A stretch of 7,408 nucleotides of DNA from positions 1 through 7,408 of the forward strand of contig JAQSYR010000247.1 of assembly GCA_029256035.1 (NCBI GenBank), given 5' to 3'. Positions 7,307 to 7,408 of the stretch are shown in pieces (the first letter of the stretch is position 1; each line of letters begins with the position of its first letter). The DNA comes from Anaerocolumna sp. (GTDB lineage Bacteria > Bacillota > Clostridia > Lachnospirales > Lachnospiraceae). Under the pieces are notes generated by a model. The model searched no databases. It saw only the letters and a list, made by a program, of their open reading frames with translations, and was not told where the DNA came from. Made by a program: the position numbers and the translations under genes.

Positions 7307-7369
7307 GCATTTAAGAAATTAGAAAAGTCTCTTTTCCACTAAATCAAAATTTGCGAAAGGAGAAAAGTG

Positions 7370-7408
7370 ATGCAGAAGCAACAAATAATTATTCCAGAAT
7401 TGGAAAAG
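7370..7408 (+). CDS. Start of an unidentified gene, cut by window end
   Basis: The ATG at 7370 is preceded by a good ribosome-binding site, AAAGGAG (7356-7362), at seven bases' spacing. The following 13 codons read MQKQQIIIPELEK with no stop before the window ends. It lies beyond the terminator at 7263-7306 and so is probably not part of the greA-lysS operon, though I found no clear promoter in the 63 bases between. Thirteen residues are too few to name a family. Confidence 0.6.
   Translation, partial: MQKQQIIIPELEK

Overview
This AT-rich window reads like a chromosomal segment of an anaerobic, low-GC Firmicute of class Clostridia. A Lachnospiraceae or Lachnoclostridium-like member is the best guess. 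Supporting this are a single-chain pyruvate:ferredoxin oxidoreductase, strong AGGAGG ribosome-binding sites, consensus housekeeping promoters and a greA-lysS gene pair. The taxonomic call is inference from protein resemblance, not a database result.

Layout. Positions 1-354 (+) hold the C-terminal half of an auxin-efflux-carrier (AEC) family permease. A hairpin at 356-400 ends it and probably also ends the convergent gene. Positions 422-1261 (-) encode a soluble chemoreceptor-like protein of 279 aa with its own near-consensus promoter. Positions 1540-4737 (-) carry nifJ, with a clean terminator behind it. Positions 4738-5181 are a divergent regulatory region with a perfect TTGACA-17-TATAAT promoter facing right. 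Positions 5182-5664 (+) are an intact greA, and 5725-7048 (+) are lysS, 60 bases behind it and probably in the same operon. Positions 7049-7369 hold a possible structured RNA and a strong terminator. At 7370 a new gene starts and runs off the window.

The most unusual observation is that nifJ and lysS are both recognisable end to end but lack internal blocks. nifJ lacks three blocks, each leaving a frame change. lysS lacks two, one in frame and one out of frame. The missing blocks are among the most conserved and catalytically essential parts of each family: the N-terminal core, first ferredoxin motif and C-terminal cluster-ligand block of PFOR, and class II motif 2 of LysRS. The rest of both genes looks undecayed, and greA between them is intact. 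An assembly error that dropped conserved stretches, as in a mixed-strain or gap-filled assembly, explains this more easily than true gene death, because lysS is normally essential. Real deletions cannot be excluded from sequence alone.

Functionally, PFOR would link glycolysis to ferredoxin reduction and acetyl-CoA, GreA rescues backtracked RNA polymerase, and LysRS charges tRNA-Lys. The chemoreceptor-like protein and the permease are unrelated neighbours. I found no CRISPR array, insertion sequence, tRNA or rRNA gene.
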